Below, in pieces: positions 40,393 through 48,610 of a stretch of 64,000 bases of DNA (position 1 is the stretch's first letter; the number at the start of each line of letters is the position of its first letter). The translations under genes were made by a program, and so were the position numbers. Source of the DNA: Paractinoplanes deccanensis. Lineage in GTDB: Bacteria > Actinomycetota > Actinomycetes > Mycobacteriales > Micromonosporaceae. Location of the stretch: the NCBI RefSeq assembly GCF_016862115.1, contig NZ_BOMI01000017.1, positions 50,409 through 114,408 of the forward strand, in the 5' to 3' direction. The notes below the pieces were generated by a model. The model saw only the letters and a program-made list of their open reading frames with translations, did not search any database and was not told the DNA's origin.

Positions 40393-41247
40393 TCAGGTGG
40401 GGAACCCAGCGATCTCGGGGTTGTCGTCGCCGTCGGGCTGGGGAAGGGGGAAGCGCACCCCCGTGATCTCCTCCGAGACGGTCCACAGGCGTGTGGCCGT
40501 CTGAGGGTCGAGCGCCGCGGGCGCCGGCCGCAGCTCGGTGGGGGCGCCTCGCAGCTCGCCCGGGCCGCCGGGGCCGATCAGCCGGCCCGAGGTGGCTGTG
40601 GGGCTGGTGGCGGCGTGCAGGGTCGGGCGGGCGCCCTGGGCGGCGGGGACCGCCAGCAGCCGGTTGCCGAGCTTGGTGAGGATCAGGCGGTTGAGGCTGG
40701 GCCTCATGGCGGCCTGCAGGCCCGTGGCGGCGTAGCCGGGGTGGGCCATCAGGCTGCGGACGGGTGAGGCGGCGGCGGTCAGGCGGCGGTGGAGTTCGAG
40801 GGCGAACAGGGCGTTGGCGAGCTTCGAGCCGTTGTAGAGGCCGGCGCCCAGGTCGGCGAAGTCGATGCGGCCCTTCTTGTGCAGGACCGAGGTCACGGTG
40901 ACCACCCGGTCGGTGAGGCGGTCGAGCAGCAGGCCGGTCAGGGCGAAGTGGGCGAGGTGGTTCACGGCGAACTGGATCTCGTGGCCCTGGGCGCTTCGCC
41001 GGGTGGGTGGGTCCATGACACCGGCGTTGTTGATGAGGACGTCGGCGTGGGTGACGGTGGCGGCGAAGGCGCGGACCGAGTCGAGGTCGGCCAGGTCGGC
41101 GTGGCGCAGGTCCACGGACGCCGCGGGCAGGGCGGCGGTGGCTTCGCGGGCCTTGCGCTCGTTGCGGACGGGGAGGATGACGTGGGCGCCGCGGCGGGTC
41201 AGGGCCTCGGTGGCGGCCAGGCCCAGGCCGCCGGCGGCGCCGGACGC
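40393..41247 (-). pseudogene. SDR-family oxidoreductase lacking its N-terminus
   Basis: The frame reads as a short-chain dehydrogenase from the glycine motif onward: SGAAGGLGLAATEALTRRGAHVILPVRNE, DLADLDSVRAFAA, VLINNAGVM, FAVNHLAHFALT, VTSVLHKKG, and the catalytic YNGSKLANALF. The first beta strand (usually ...TVVVTG) and any start codon with signals are missing: the frame runs straight into the TetR fragment on the other strand. A GTG at 41115 would give a 240-residue product without the cofactor-binding loop, which should be inactive. Interpreted as 5'-truncated by a deletion at ~41245. Confidence 0.75.
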
Positions 41248-41639
41248 TGGGCGATCAGATGCGGGCCGAGCTGGAGAGCAGGCCCGCGGGGGAGCCGACC
41301 GCGGTGGCGCTGCGGCACGCGGTGGAGGTGGCGATCCTCGACTGCGCCGGCAACACGGAGCGGGCGCTGCCGGTCGTGCAGTTGGTGCTGCGCACGCCGT
41401 CGCTCTACGCGCGGTCCCTCGGGCAGCAGGCGGGCTGGCGGGAGGCGCTGGCCGACGTGCTCGCGCGGCGGCTCGGGCGGGACCGGGCGAGCGACCTCTT
41501 TCCGGGGCTCGCGGCGGGGATCGCGCTGACCGCGCTGGAGGACGTGCTGCGGCGGTGGGCCGCGAGCGAAGGGTCGGCCGATCCGCTGGCGCTCACCGAG
41601 CGCGCCTTCGACGTGATCGCGCCGGCCCTGGATCGCTGA
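41244..41639 (+). pseudogene. TetR-family regulator, C-terminal part only
   Basis: The frame encodes a typical TetR ligand-domain end (LGDQMRAELESRPAGEPTAVALRHAVEVAILDCAGN ... LFPGLAAGIALTALEDVLRRWA). The DNA-binding HTH that should precede it is absent; upstream codons lie antisense to the SDR gene. The ATG at 41259 has no ribosome site. SDR/TetR divergent pairs are common, so one deletion removing both 5' ends and the shared promoter explains the arrangement. Confidence 0.75.
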
Positions 41640-41649
41640 GCCGGTAGGC

Positions 41650-41684
41650 GGGGACGCGCGCCCGCGGTTGGTGCGCGCGTCCCC
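41650..41684. terminator. Bidirectional hairpin terminator
   Basis: A perfect 12-bp stem (GGGGACGCGCGC / GCGCGCGTCCCC) with an 11-base loop between the TetR remnant and the convergent GDPD gene. Confidence 0.78.
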
Positions 41685-41694
41685 CCGTACGAAA

Positions 41695-42789
41695 TCAGTT
41701 TGTGAGGGTCCGGGAAAGCACGCCGATGTCGGGCTGATCGGTGAAGAGGCCGTCGATGCCGGTCTTCAGGAAGGTGATCTGCTCGTCGATGGCGCGGCCG
41801 TAGGCGTTGGGGTCGGTGCCCACGCGGTAGTCGGCCGGGAGGAACTGGTTCTCGGCGCGGAAGGTGTACGGGATGACCTTGAGGCCGGCCGCGTGCGCGT
41901 CCTTGACCAGCGACGACGGGGTGCCCAGCGTGCCGTCGGCGTTGCGCGGGATGACCTGGCTCTTGTCGGGGCCGATGCCGTCCACGTAGGACGACAGCTC
42001 CTTGAGGCCGGCGGGGGTCAGATACTGGGCGTACGTCTTGGGGTCGTTGAACGGGGAGCCGCTCGCCGAGGTCAGGAAGACCAGGTTGACCTGGACGCGG
42101 AACTTGGTGTTGAGGTCCTTGAGGTTGACCGCCTCGAACGACTGGATCCACACCTTCGCGCCGCGCTTGTTGAGGCGGGCCCGGTCGAGAGCGCGCACCA
42201 GCGGCGTCTCCAGGTCCAGGCCGAGCCGGCGGAAATAGGTGGGGTGCTTCGTCTCGGGGATGACGCCGATGTCGCGGCCCAGCTCCTTGGAGAGGCGTGC
42301 GCGCAGCTCCAGCACCTCGGTGAAGGTGGGCACCTCGAAGAGCTTGTCGTAGAGCGTGTTCTCCTGGCGCACGGCGGGGAGCCGCTCGATCGCCCGCAGC
42401 GTCTTGAGCTCGGCGAGGGTGAAGTCGTTGGTCCACCAGCCGGTCACGCTGACGCCGTCGAGCACGACGGTCCTCTTGCGGTCGGCGAACTCGGGACGCG
42501 ACGCCACGTCGGTGGTGCCGCTGATCTCGGGCTCGTGCCGGCAGACGAGGACGTGGTCCTTGGTCGAGACCAGGTCGGGCTCGATGTAGTCGGCGCCCAT
42601 GCGGGCGGCGAGCTCGTACGACGCGAGCGTGTGCTCCGGGCGGTACCCGGAGGCGCCGCGGTGCCCGAAGATCTCCGGCTGCCTGCGGCTGGTGGTGTGC
42701 GCTGCCGCGGGTGCGGCGACGGCCCCGGCGAGTGCGGGCGCAGCGGCGGCGACGGCGCCCATGCGCAGCACCTGACGTCGGTCGGCCAC
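41695..42789 (-). CDS. Exported glycerophosphodiester phosphodiesterase
   Basis: 364 residues from the GTG at 42789, chosen because GGAGG lies 5 bases upstream. A twin-arginine-like signal (ADRRQVLRMGAVAAAAPALAG ... AAPAAAH) precedes the GDPD barrel: FGHRGASGYRPEHTLASYELA, ADYIEPDLVSTKDHVLVCRHEPEI, VIPETKHPTYF, GLKVIPYTFRAEN, GIDGLFTDQPD. The HRG...E...D/H metal site and catalytic histidines are present. It hydrolyses glycerophosphodiesters from phospholipid breakdown to glycerol-3-phosphate and an alcohol, outside the cytoplasm. Confidence 0.9.
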   Translation of the reverse strand: MADRRQVLRMGAVAAAAPALAGAVAAPAAAHTTSRRQPEIFGHRGASGYRPEHTLASYELAARMGADYIEPDLVSTKDHVLVCRHEPEISGTTDVASRPEFADRKRTVVLDGVSVTGWWTNDFTLAELKTLRAIERLPAVRQENTLYDKLFEVPTFTEVLELRARLSKELGRDIGVIPETKHPTYFRRLGLDLETPLVRALDRARLNKRGAKVWIQSFEAVNLKDLNTKFRVQVNLVFLTSASGSPFNDPKTYAQYLTPAGLKELSSYVDGIGPDKSQVIPRNADGTLGTPSSLVKDAHAAGLKVIPYTFRAENQFLPADYRVGTDPNAYGRAIDEQITFLKTGIDGLFTDQPDIGVLSRTLTN

Positions 42790-42989
42790 GAGGTCCTCCA
42801 CGGGACTCGGCGCCGGCGACCGTCGCCGGTGGGTCCCTCGGCAAAGTCGATGCGACGCGATCAACGTCGCGGCAACCTCGACGTGGCGATCACGGAAACT
42901 GCACGAAAAGGGCGGGGCGTTCACCCTGGGTTCACGCTGAGTTGGTGCCTTGCGGTTACGTTGCGCTCCTGGACTGGGGAGAGGTCGCG

Positions 42990-43379
42990 ATGCCGACGAA
43001 CGGTGACCTGACGCAACTGCTCGGCCACAACCTGCTCGAGGGCCGCGCGCTGGCCACGAGTCGCGAATACGGGCTGATGGCCCGGCCCGGCGCCCGCGCC
43101 TATGAGTCCCGCGAGGCCGGCGTCGAGGTTCTCGTGGACGACGCCGACCGGGTGACCACCGTCGTTCTGCACTTCACCGGCGACAACGGCTTCAAGCCGT
43201 TCCAGGGCATGATTCCGGGGCGCGGCGGAACGATCGGGCGGCGCAGCAAACTGTGGGCGGCCCTGGGCCGGCCGGTCAGCAGCGGCGACGTCGACGAATG
43301 GCCGTTCCCCTCGTTCGTGATGCGGGCACAGTACGCACCGGACGGCGAGACATTGCTTCGCCTGGTGCTCGGCCGGTAG
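42990..43379 (+). CDS. Hypothetical cytoplasmic protein
   Basis: 129 residues, start fixed by GGGGAGAGG 6 bases before the ATG. It begins MPTNGDLTQLLGHNLLEGRALATSREYG and continues with beta-rich sequence (GVEVLVDDADRVTTVVLHFTG, EWPFPSFVMRAQYAPDGETLLRLVLG). No motif is recognised; the alternating strand pattern resembles small immunity-like or regulatory proteins, but I would not assign it. It is followed 13 bases later by a methyltransferase gene with its own promoter-like box. Confidence 0.65.
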   Translation: MPTNGDLTQLLGHNLLEGRALATSREYGLMARPGARAYESREAGVEVLVDDADRVTTVVLHFTGDNGFKPFQGMIPGRGGTIGRRSKLWAALGRPVSSGDVDEWPFPSFVMRAQYAPDGETLLRLVLGR

Positions 43380-43380
43380 G

Positions 43381-43386
43381 TACGCT
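43381..43386 (+). promoter_or_regulatory. -10 box of a leaderless promoter (methyltransferase)
   Basis: TACGCT 6 bases before the ATG at 43393; it starts just after the stop codon of the upstream gene. Confidence 0.5.
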
Positions 43387-43392
43387 CGGGCG

Positions 43393-44076
43393 ATGTTCTC
43401 GCCCCAAGGCCCGTCGCTGCGCGAGCTGACCGTCCAGGCGCTGTCCTCGGTCGAGCGCGGCTACGACCTGCTGGCGCCCAAATTCGACCACACGCCGTTC
43501 CGGACGCCCGCCGGCGTGTTGTCCGCTTCCGCCGAGGCGCTGGGCGGGCCGTACGAAAGTGGCCTCGACGTCTGCTGCGGCACCGGGGCGGGCCTCGGCG
43601 TTCTCACGTCGCTGTGCTCGTCGCGGGTGACCGGGGTCGATTTCAGCGAGGGCATGCTCGCCGAGGCGCGCCGCGCTTTCCCGTCGGCCACATTGGTGCG
43701 AGCCGATGCTCGGGCGCTGCCCTTCACCGAGGGCTTCGACCTGGCCGTCTCGTTCGGCGCGCTCGGGCACTTCCTGCCCGGGGAGCGGCCGGCGCTTTTC
43801 GAGGGCGTGCATCGGTCCTTGCGCCCGGGCGGGCTCTTCGCCTTCGCGATCGGCGAGCCGCCGCCGGTCACCTCGGTCGCCCACTGGGCCACTGTCGGTT
43901 TCGACGTCGTCATGCGGGTGCGCAACGCGGTCTGGCGGCCGCCGTTCGTGATGTATTACCGCACCACGCCGCTGCCCGCGCTGCGTGACGACCTCACCGC
44001 CGCCGGATTCACCGTCAGTGAGGTCGCCCTCGAGACGGTCGGTTGCCGCCTCGTTCTGGCGCGCAAGGAGCGTTAG
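43393..44076 (+). CDS. Class I SAM-dependent methyltransferase
   Basis: 227 residues. SAM-binding motif I is GLDVCCGTGAGLGVL, motif II VTGVDFSEGMLAEAR, and the post-I acidic residue follows in LVRADARALPF; the later motif FEGVHRSLRPGGLFAFAIGE completes a Methyltransf_11/25 fold. The C-terminal part (MRVRNAVWRPPFVMYYRTTPLPALRDDLTAAGF) may hold the substrate site. Substrate unknown. Its stop codon overlaps the tail of the degenerate dihydrofolate-reductase-like gene on the other strand. Confidence 0.87.
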   Translation: MFSPQGPSLRELTVQALSSVERGYDLLAPKFDHTPFRTPAGVLSASAEALGGPYESGLDVCCGTGAGLGVLTSLCSSRVTGVDFSEGMLAEARRAFPSATLVRADARALPFTEGFDLAVSFGALGHFLPGERPALFEGVHRSLRPGGLFAFAIGEPPPVTSVAHWATVGFDVVMRVRNAVWRPPFVMYYRTTPLPALRDDLTAAGFTVSEVALETVGCRLVLARKER

Positions 44077-44478
44077 CCTTCCGCCCTCGCCAGCGCGTAC
44101 GTGACGTGGGTGACCAGCGACGCGGCCCGCGAGGACACCTGCCGCAGCTGCCGCGCCGGCACCCCGTCGAAGAGCCGCTCACCCGCGCCGAGGACCACCG
44201 GGGCGATGTGCAGCCGCAGCTCGTCGATCAGGCCGGCGGCCAGGAACTGCGCCCAGGTCCCAGGCGCCGCGGCCGGGACCGAACATGTTGCGCCCCATGA
44301 TGAACGCGTCGGCGGCCGTGATGGCCGCGATCTCCTCGGCGTTCTCCTCGGGGGTCTCGAACATCCACTGGTGCAGCACGTCGGTGGGGCCGTCGCCGAA
44401 CGGCTTCTCCCGCGTCTGGTTCACGCCCGCGGCATATCCGTCGGCAGAGATCGCCAGGTCGCACGTGATGTAGGCCAT
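44073..44478 (-). pseudogene. Dihydrofolate-reductase-like (RibD C-terminal type) gene with an internal deletion
   Basis: The N-terminal part from the ATG at 44478 is intact (MAYITCDLAISADGYAAGVN, then ...DAFIMGRNMFGPGRGAWDLG). The next bases switch frame to a normal C-terminal part (AQFLAAGLIDELRLHIAPVV, LGAGERLFDG, ...THVTYALARAEG, stop at 44073). The middle segment of about 60-65 residues found in this family (the strand with the T-H-H-P-R motif and the GG-x-D region) is missing, and the length (406 bases) is not a multiple of three. So one out-of-frame deletion near 44255 destroyed the gene. It is divergent from an HxlR regulator, a usual pairing. Confidence 0.75.
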
Positions 44479-44541
44479 GGCTCCGCACCCTAGGCGAAAC
44501 CGGTTGTAAACTGCAAGCGGTACGGCGGAAGGACGTGTGAC

Positions 44542-45081
44542 ATGGCCGGCGAGCACCGCTCCGGGTGCCCCATCAACCTCTCCCTCGAGGTCCTGGGCGA
44601 CAAGTGGTCCCTGCTGATCATCCGGGACATGATGTTCGGCAACCGGCGCCACTTCCGCGCCCTGCTCACCGAGTCGGAGGAGGGCATCGCCTCCAACATC
44701 CTGGCCGACCGGCTCGCCCGCCTCACCGAGCTCGGCATGATCACGTCGGCCCCCGACCCGTCGCACAAGCAGCGCATCCGGCTCAGCCTCACCGAGCCCG
44801 CCATCCAGCTGGTGCCCGTGCTCGCCCACCTCGGCGCGTGGGGCCGCCGTCACCTGCCGGTCAGCCCCGAGCTCGCCATCCGCGCCGAGCTGCTGGAGGC
44901 CGGCGGCCCGCCGCTCTGGGACGACTTCATGGACGAGCTGCGCGAGCTGCACCTCGGCACGCCGCGCCCGCCCGGCACGCCGTCCGTGCTCGGCCGCCTC
45001 ACCGAGGCGTACAGTGCGATGTGCTCGCAGCGATCACCGGAACCTCAGGCCGCGTCGGCGCCGCCGTCGCCCAAGCCCTGA
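44542..45081 (+). CDS. HxlR-family transcriptional regulator
   Basis: 179 residues. It has the HxlR landmark cysteine and core (GCPINLSLEVLGDKWSLLIIRDMMFG) and the winged helix (HFRALLTESEEGIASNILADRLARLTELGMI ... KQRIRLSLT). HxlR proteins often sense thiol stress or aldehydes through that cysteine. GGAAGGA precedes the ATG by about 10 bases. The last ~60 bases overlap the start of the epimerase gene in another frame, so the Ser/Pro-rich tail is probably not essential. It faces the damaged reductase gene it may have controlled. Confidence 0.88.
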   Translation: MAGEHRSGCPINLSLEVLGDKWSLLIIRDMMFGNRRHFRALLTESEEGIASNILADRLARLTELGMITSAPDPSHKQRIRLSLTEPAIQLVPVLAHLGAWGRRHLPVSPELAIRAELLEAGGPPLWDDFMDELRELHLGTPRPPGTPSVLGRLTEAYSAMCSQRSPEPQAASAPPSPKP

Positions 45082-45856
45082 CCGCCGCCGGCTGGCTGGT
45101 CAGAGGCGTCGACCGCGCGCCGGGCCGGCACACCACCGTCCTCGGCGACCTCCGCGACGAGCGGGTGCGAGCCGAGGCGGTGCGCGACGCCGACGTCATC
45201 GTGCACTCGGCGGCCCTGCACGCCCCGCACGTCGGTGTCCCGCCGACGCGCTGTTCCGCGCGGTCAACGTCGATGCCACCGCCGCCCTGCTCGACGCCGC
45301 CGGCCCGCGGCGGTTCGTCTACATCAGCAGCACCAGCGTGTACGGCCACGCGCTGGTCCCCACGGACCGGGCGGTGTGGGTCGACGAGAGCGTGCGGCCC
45401 CGCCCGCGCGACATCTACGACGAGACAAAGGCGGCGGCCGAACGCCTCGTCGGCGCCGGCCCCGCGCCGATCGTGCTGCGCATCGCGCGCTGCTTCCCGG
45501 AGCCGCCACCCGTCCTGGCGAGCCGCCTCCTCCACCGGGCCGTCGCGCTGAGCGACGTGGCGGCCGCCGTGGTCAGCGCCTGCGCCGACAGCTCCGTGAC
45601 CGGCACGTACAACATCGCCGGCGACTACCCCTTCACCCGCGCCGACTGGGTGGCCCTGCACCACGACGCCGCGGCGGTCATCGAGTCGCGCGCCCCGTCG
45701 ATCGCCGCCGTCTTCCGCGACCGGGGATGGCCGCTGCCCCGCACGATCGACCGCGTCTACGACTCCAGCGCCGCGGCCCACGCGCTCGGCTACCGTCCCC
45801 TAGGCTGGCACGCGTCCCTCTCGTCCGCGATCGCCGCCGGAGGCCCGGGTGCATGA
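45021..45856 (+). pseudogene. NAD-dependent epimerase/dehydratase, frameshifted
   Basis: From a GTG at 45021 the frame reads AAITGTSGRVGAAVAQALTAA and DADVIVHSAALHAPHVGV, then the correct protein continues one frame over (ADALFRAVNVDATAALLDAA, FVYISSTSVYGHAL, YDETKAAAERLVG, ending ...HASLSSAIAAGGPGA). One base is missing between 45239 and 45242; adding it would restore an ~278-residue extended SDR with the YxxxK active site. A -10 box TACAGT lies 5 bases before the GTG, inside the HxlR gene. Could be a true pseudogene or a one-base sequencing error. Confidence 0.75.
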
Positions 45857-46502
45857 CGTGATGGCCAAGCTGGACGCGATGGCCGACCCCAAGATCCTCG
45901 AAGTCAACCAGCGCCACGGCGACGACCACGCCGTCAACCTGACCAAGCTGCGTGCCCTCGCCAAGGAGCTGAAGACCCAGCAGGACCTGGCCCGCGAGCT
46001 GTGGCAGACCGACGACTCCGCGGCGCGGCTGCTGGCCCTGCTGATCTGCCGTCCCAAGGAGTTCAGCCGCGACGAGCTCGACACCATGCTGCGCTCGTCC
46101 CGCACCCCCAAGGTCCACGACTGGCTGGTCAACTACGTCGTCAAGAAGAGCCCGTACGCCGAGGAGCTGCGCCAGGCATGGCTCGCCGACCCGGACCCCG
46201 TGGTCGCCAGTGCCGGCTGGGCCCTCACCACCGAGCGCGTCTCGCGCAAACCGGCGGGCCTCGACCTGCCCGGCCTCCTCGACGTGATCGAGGCCGAGAT
46301 GAGGGACGCGCCCGACCGCCTCCAGTGGGCCATGAACCACTGCCTCGCCCAGATCGGCATCGACCACCCGGCACACCGGGCCCGCGCCCTCGACATCGGC
46401 GAGCGCCTCGAGGTCCTCAAGGACTACCCGACCCCGCCCAACTGCACGTCGCCGTACGCCCCGATCTGGATCAACGAGATGGTCAGCCGCCAGAACGCGT
46501 AG
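45849..46502 (+). CDS. AlkD-like DNA alkylation repair protein
   Basis: 217 residues of HEAT-like helices characteristic of the DNA alkylation repair (AlkC/AlkD) glycosylases: MAKLDAMADPKILEVNQRHG, VNLTKLRALAKELKTQQDLARELWQTDDSAARLLALLICRP, FSRDELDTMLRSSRTPKVHDWLVNYVVKKSP, LDVIEAEMRDAPDRLQWAMNHCLAQIG. AlkD enzymes cut out cationic alkylated bases such as 7-methylguanine. The GTG at 45849 (or ATG at 45861) overlaps the epimerase stop by 8 bases. Confidence 0.85.
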   Translation: MHDVMAKLDAMADPKILEVNQRHGDDHAVNLTKLRALAKELKTQQDLARELWQTDDSAARLLALLICRPKEFSRDELDTMLRSSRTPKVHDWLVNYVVKKSPYAEELRQAWLADPDPVVASAGWALTTERVSRKPAGLDLPGLLDVIEAEMRDAPDRLQWAMNHCLAQIGIDHPAHRARALDIGERLEVLKDYPTPPNCTSPYAPIWINEMVSRQNA

Positions 46503-46562
46503 CCCACACGAGCACGCCCCGCTTGCGCCGGCCCGCACGCAGGCGACCGGCGCCGGCCGCCG

Positions 46563-47072
46563 TCAGACTCCGAAGGCCGGCGGGTATTCGACCCGCCCGC
46601 TCGGACAGGGCCGGGTCTCGTCGAGCCGCAGCGCCATGAACGCCTCGTCGGGCACGTCGAACGGAGCGGTGATGCCGAAGCGGGAGGCCGGGACGAACCC
46701 GAAACGCGGGTAGTACCCGGCATGCCCCAACACGACGACCAGGCTCTCCCCGTCGAGCCGGGCGGCGGCCAGCCCCGCGGTGATCGCCGCGGTGCCGGCT
46801 CCCGTCCGCTGACAGGCGGGCACCACAGCGCAGGGCGCGAGCGCGAGAGCGGCCTCCCCGCCGACGTGACACCGGGTCAACAGCGCATGCCCGACCGGTG
46901 TCCCGTCCGGCGCCACCGCCACCACCGAGAGCCCGTCGATCCACGCCTTCGGGTCGGCCCGCAGGGCCTCGACCAGATCGGCCTCGAACGACGTCGGGAA
47001 CGCGGCACGGTTGATCGCCCGAACGGCCGCGACGTCCGCCGGCGTCTCGGCGCGAGTGGTCCACGTGGTCAT
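46563..47072 (-). CDS. GNAT-family N-acetyltransferase
   Basis: 169 residues from the ATG at 47072. The acetyl-CoA loop appears as PACQRTGAGTAAITAGL, preceded by LALAPCAVV; the end LGHAGYYPRFGFVPASRFGI is the typical GNAT YxxxGF motif, as in the YhbS-like group. It probably acetylates a small molecule; substrate unknown. The longer frame to 47111 has no start signal. Confidence 0.85.
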   Translation of the reverse strand: MTTWTTRAETPADVAAVRAINRAAFPTSFEADLVEALRADPKAWIDGLSVVAVAPDGTPVGHALLTRCHVGGEAALALAPCAVVPACQRTGAGTAAITAGLAAARLDGESLVVVLGHAGYYPRFGFVPASRFGITAPFDVPDEAFMALRLDETRPCPSGRVEYPPAFGV

Positions 47073-47125
47073 GCCGCCGATTCTGCCCCGCGGCTCATCG
47101 CCTGGCCGCATACCATCGGTGACCG

Positions 47126-47899
47126 ATGAGCGCCGTGTTCGATGCCGTCGAAGCCTACGAGGCAGCTTTCAGCTACCGCGACGTCCCGGCCGAGGTCGAT
47201 CTCCTCGGTGCCTGGTTCGAGCGTCACCACGGCGGCGCGCCCCGGCGCGTGCTGGAACTGGCCGCCGGCCCCGGCGACCACACGCTCGAGTTCGCCCGGC
47301 GCGGCGTCGCGGCCACGGCGCTGGACAGCTCCGCGGCGATGTGTGCCCGCGTCCGCGACCGTGCCGTGCGATCCGCCCTGCCGGTGGAGGTCGTCGAGGC
47401 CGACATGACCGGCTTCGTTCTCGGCTCCCGCTTCGATCTCGTCCTGCTGCCGCTCGACTCGGCCTCGCTGCTGCTGACCGACGCGGCGATGGCGGCCCTC
47501 CTGCGCTGCGCCCACGAGCACCTGACGCCGGGCGGCCTGCTCATCACCGACCTGGCCGCGGGCGGGGGAGCCAAGCCGGAGTGGACCGTCGAGACACCCG
47601 GCGCGACGGTCCGGACCCGGTGGGGCTCACCGGACGATGTGTACGATCCCGCCACCCGGATCGAGCAGGTCCACGTGCGCATCACGGTCACCCCGCACGG
47701 CCACGGCAGCCCCGAGACCGTGGTCGACGAGGTCGTCGCCGCGCGCGCCTGGACCAGTGACCATCTCGTGCGGCTGGCGCCGGCGGGCGGCTTCGACCTG
47801 CTCGCCCGCTACGGTTCGATGACCGGCGACATCCCGGCCACCGACCGCCACGCCTCGCGCGACATCCCCGTCCTGCGCCGCGCCCACGTCTCAGCATGA
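47126..47899 (+). CDS. Class I SAM-dependent methyltransferase
   Basis: 257 residues. Motif I is RRVLELAAGPGDHTLEFA, motif II AATALDSSAAMCARVR, with VVEADMTGF and FDLVLLPLDSASLLL following, and the post-core HEHLTPGGLLITDLAAGGG. The C-terminal half (RTRWGSPDDVYDPATRIEQVHVRITV, HLVRLAPAGGFDLLARYG) resembles small-molecule O/N-methyltransferases. Substrate unknown. A TACCAT box lies 9 bases before the ATG. Confidence 0.87.
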   Translation: MSAVFDAVEAYEAAFSYRDVPAEVDLLGAWFERHHGGAPRRVLELAAGPGDHTLEFARRGVAATALDSSAAMCARVRDRAVRSALPVEVVEADMTGFVLGSRFDLVLLPLDSASLLLTDAAMAALLRCAHEHLTPGGLLITDLAAGGGAKPEWTVETPGATVRTRWGSPDDVYDPATRIEQVHVRITVTPHGHGSPETVVDEVVAARAWTSDHLVRLAPAGGFDLLARYGSMTGDIPATDRHASRDIPVLRRAHVSA

Positions 47900-47910
47900 C
47901 CCGGCGCGAC

Positions 47911-47916
47911 TACTCT
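47911..47916 (+). promoter_or_regulatory. -10 box of a leaderless promoter
   Basis: TACTCT 7 bases before the ATG at 47924; no Shine-Dalgarno sequence. Confidence 0.45.
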
Positions 47917-47923
47917 CTGGCCG

Positions 47924-48382
47924 ATGGAGCGTCAGACGCGGGCCCTGCCTCAAGAAGACCTCGCGGCCCTGTTGGGCCTGGTCGTGGTCGTGGACGGCGA
48001 GCTGCTCGCCGGCCGGCTGCCGCCCGAGCTGACCGAGCGCCTGATCAGCCGCCTGCTGCCCGCCGGCGCGTCGGCCGGCGAGCTCAACGCCGCGCTCAGC
48101 GACCTCGCTCAGCGCCTGCACTGGGCGGCCGGTCACGGCGTGGACCATCCGCCGCCGATGCGTCACACCGGCCACGAGCTCGCCGTCCCGGCCGGTGCCG
48201 TCGCCGCGTGTGTGGCCGCGCTGCGGGAGATGGGCGCGGAGTCCGTGCGCGAGGAACCCGGCCCGATGATCGTCGCGGCCTTCCCCGAGCTCGCTCCGGA
48301 CCCGGCCTACGAGCGGCGCGTCGAGCAGCTCACCGCCCTGGCGGCGACGTGCGGGGGTGAATACCGGGGCGCGAGCTGGTAG
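47924..48382 (+). CDS. Hypothetical protein
   Basis: 152 residues, mostly helical in the first half (LPQEDLAALLGLVVVVDGELLAGRLPPELTERLISRLLPAG) and mixed in the second (HELAVPAGAVAACVAALREMGAESVREEPGPMIVAAFPEL). No transmembrane helix, signal peptide or known motif. The reading frame, codon use and leaderless promoter box support a real gene. Its 3' end overlaps a small membrane-protein frame on the other strand by 53 bases. Confidence 0.65.
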   Translation: MERQTRALPQEDLAALLGLVVVVDGELLAGRLPPELTERLISRLLPAGASAGELNAALSDLAQRLHWAAGHGVDHPPPMRHTGHELAVPAGAVAACVAALREMGAESVREEPGPMIVAAFPELAPDPAYERRVEQLTALAATCGGEYRGASW

Positions 48383-48551
48383 AGACCTTGTCGGCCTGAT
48401 GGGCGAGCCACGTGTTCAGGGCCAGGACCGCGCCGCCGCACAGCAGGATGACGACGATGAGGATGCCGAGCATCCAGTGCCAGACCGCGGAGGGGGTGTC
48501 CGCTTCCGTGGCTTCGAATGGCCACGGGGAATCGTCGTCCGGAGAGTCCAC
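48330..48551 (-). CDS. Small single-pass membrane protein
   Basis: 73 residues from a GTG at 48551, too short for most gene callers. An acidic N-terminus (VDSPDDDSPWPFEATEADTP) leads to one strong transmembrane helix (AVWHWMLGILIVVILLCGGAVLALNTW) and a short basic tail. A TAGCGT box lies 8 bases upstream. The protein-like profile is convincing, but the tail overlaps the upstream gene antisense, so the exact C-terminus is uncertain. Function unknown. Confidence 0.55.
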   Translation of the reverse strand: MDSPDDDSPWPFEATEADTPSAVWHWMLGILIVVILLCGGAVLALNTWLAHQADKVSTSSRPGIHPRTSPPGR

Positions 48552-48610
48552 AATGACGGACGCTACCGAGTGCCGTTGCGTATTGGCGCTGTTTTTGGCC
48601 AATGGCTTTC

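Noticed and set aside
44101..44493. Plus-strand frame antisense to the damaged reductase
   Set aside because: The minus strand shows clear family similarity on both sides of a deletion; the plus frame has none.
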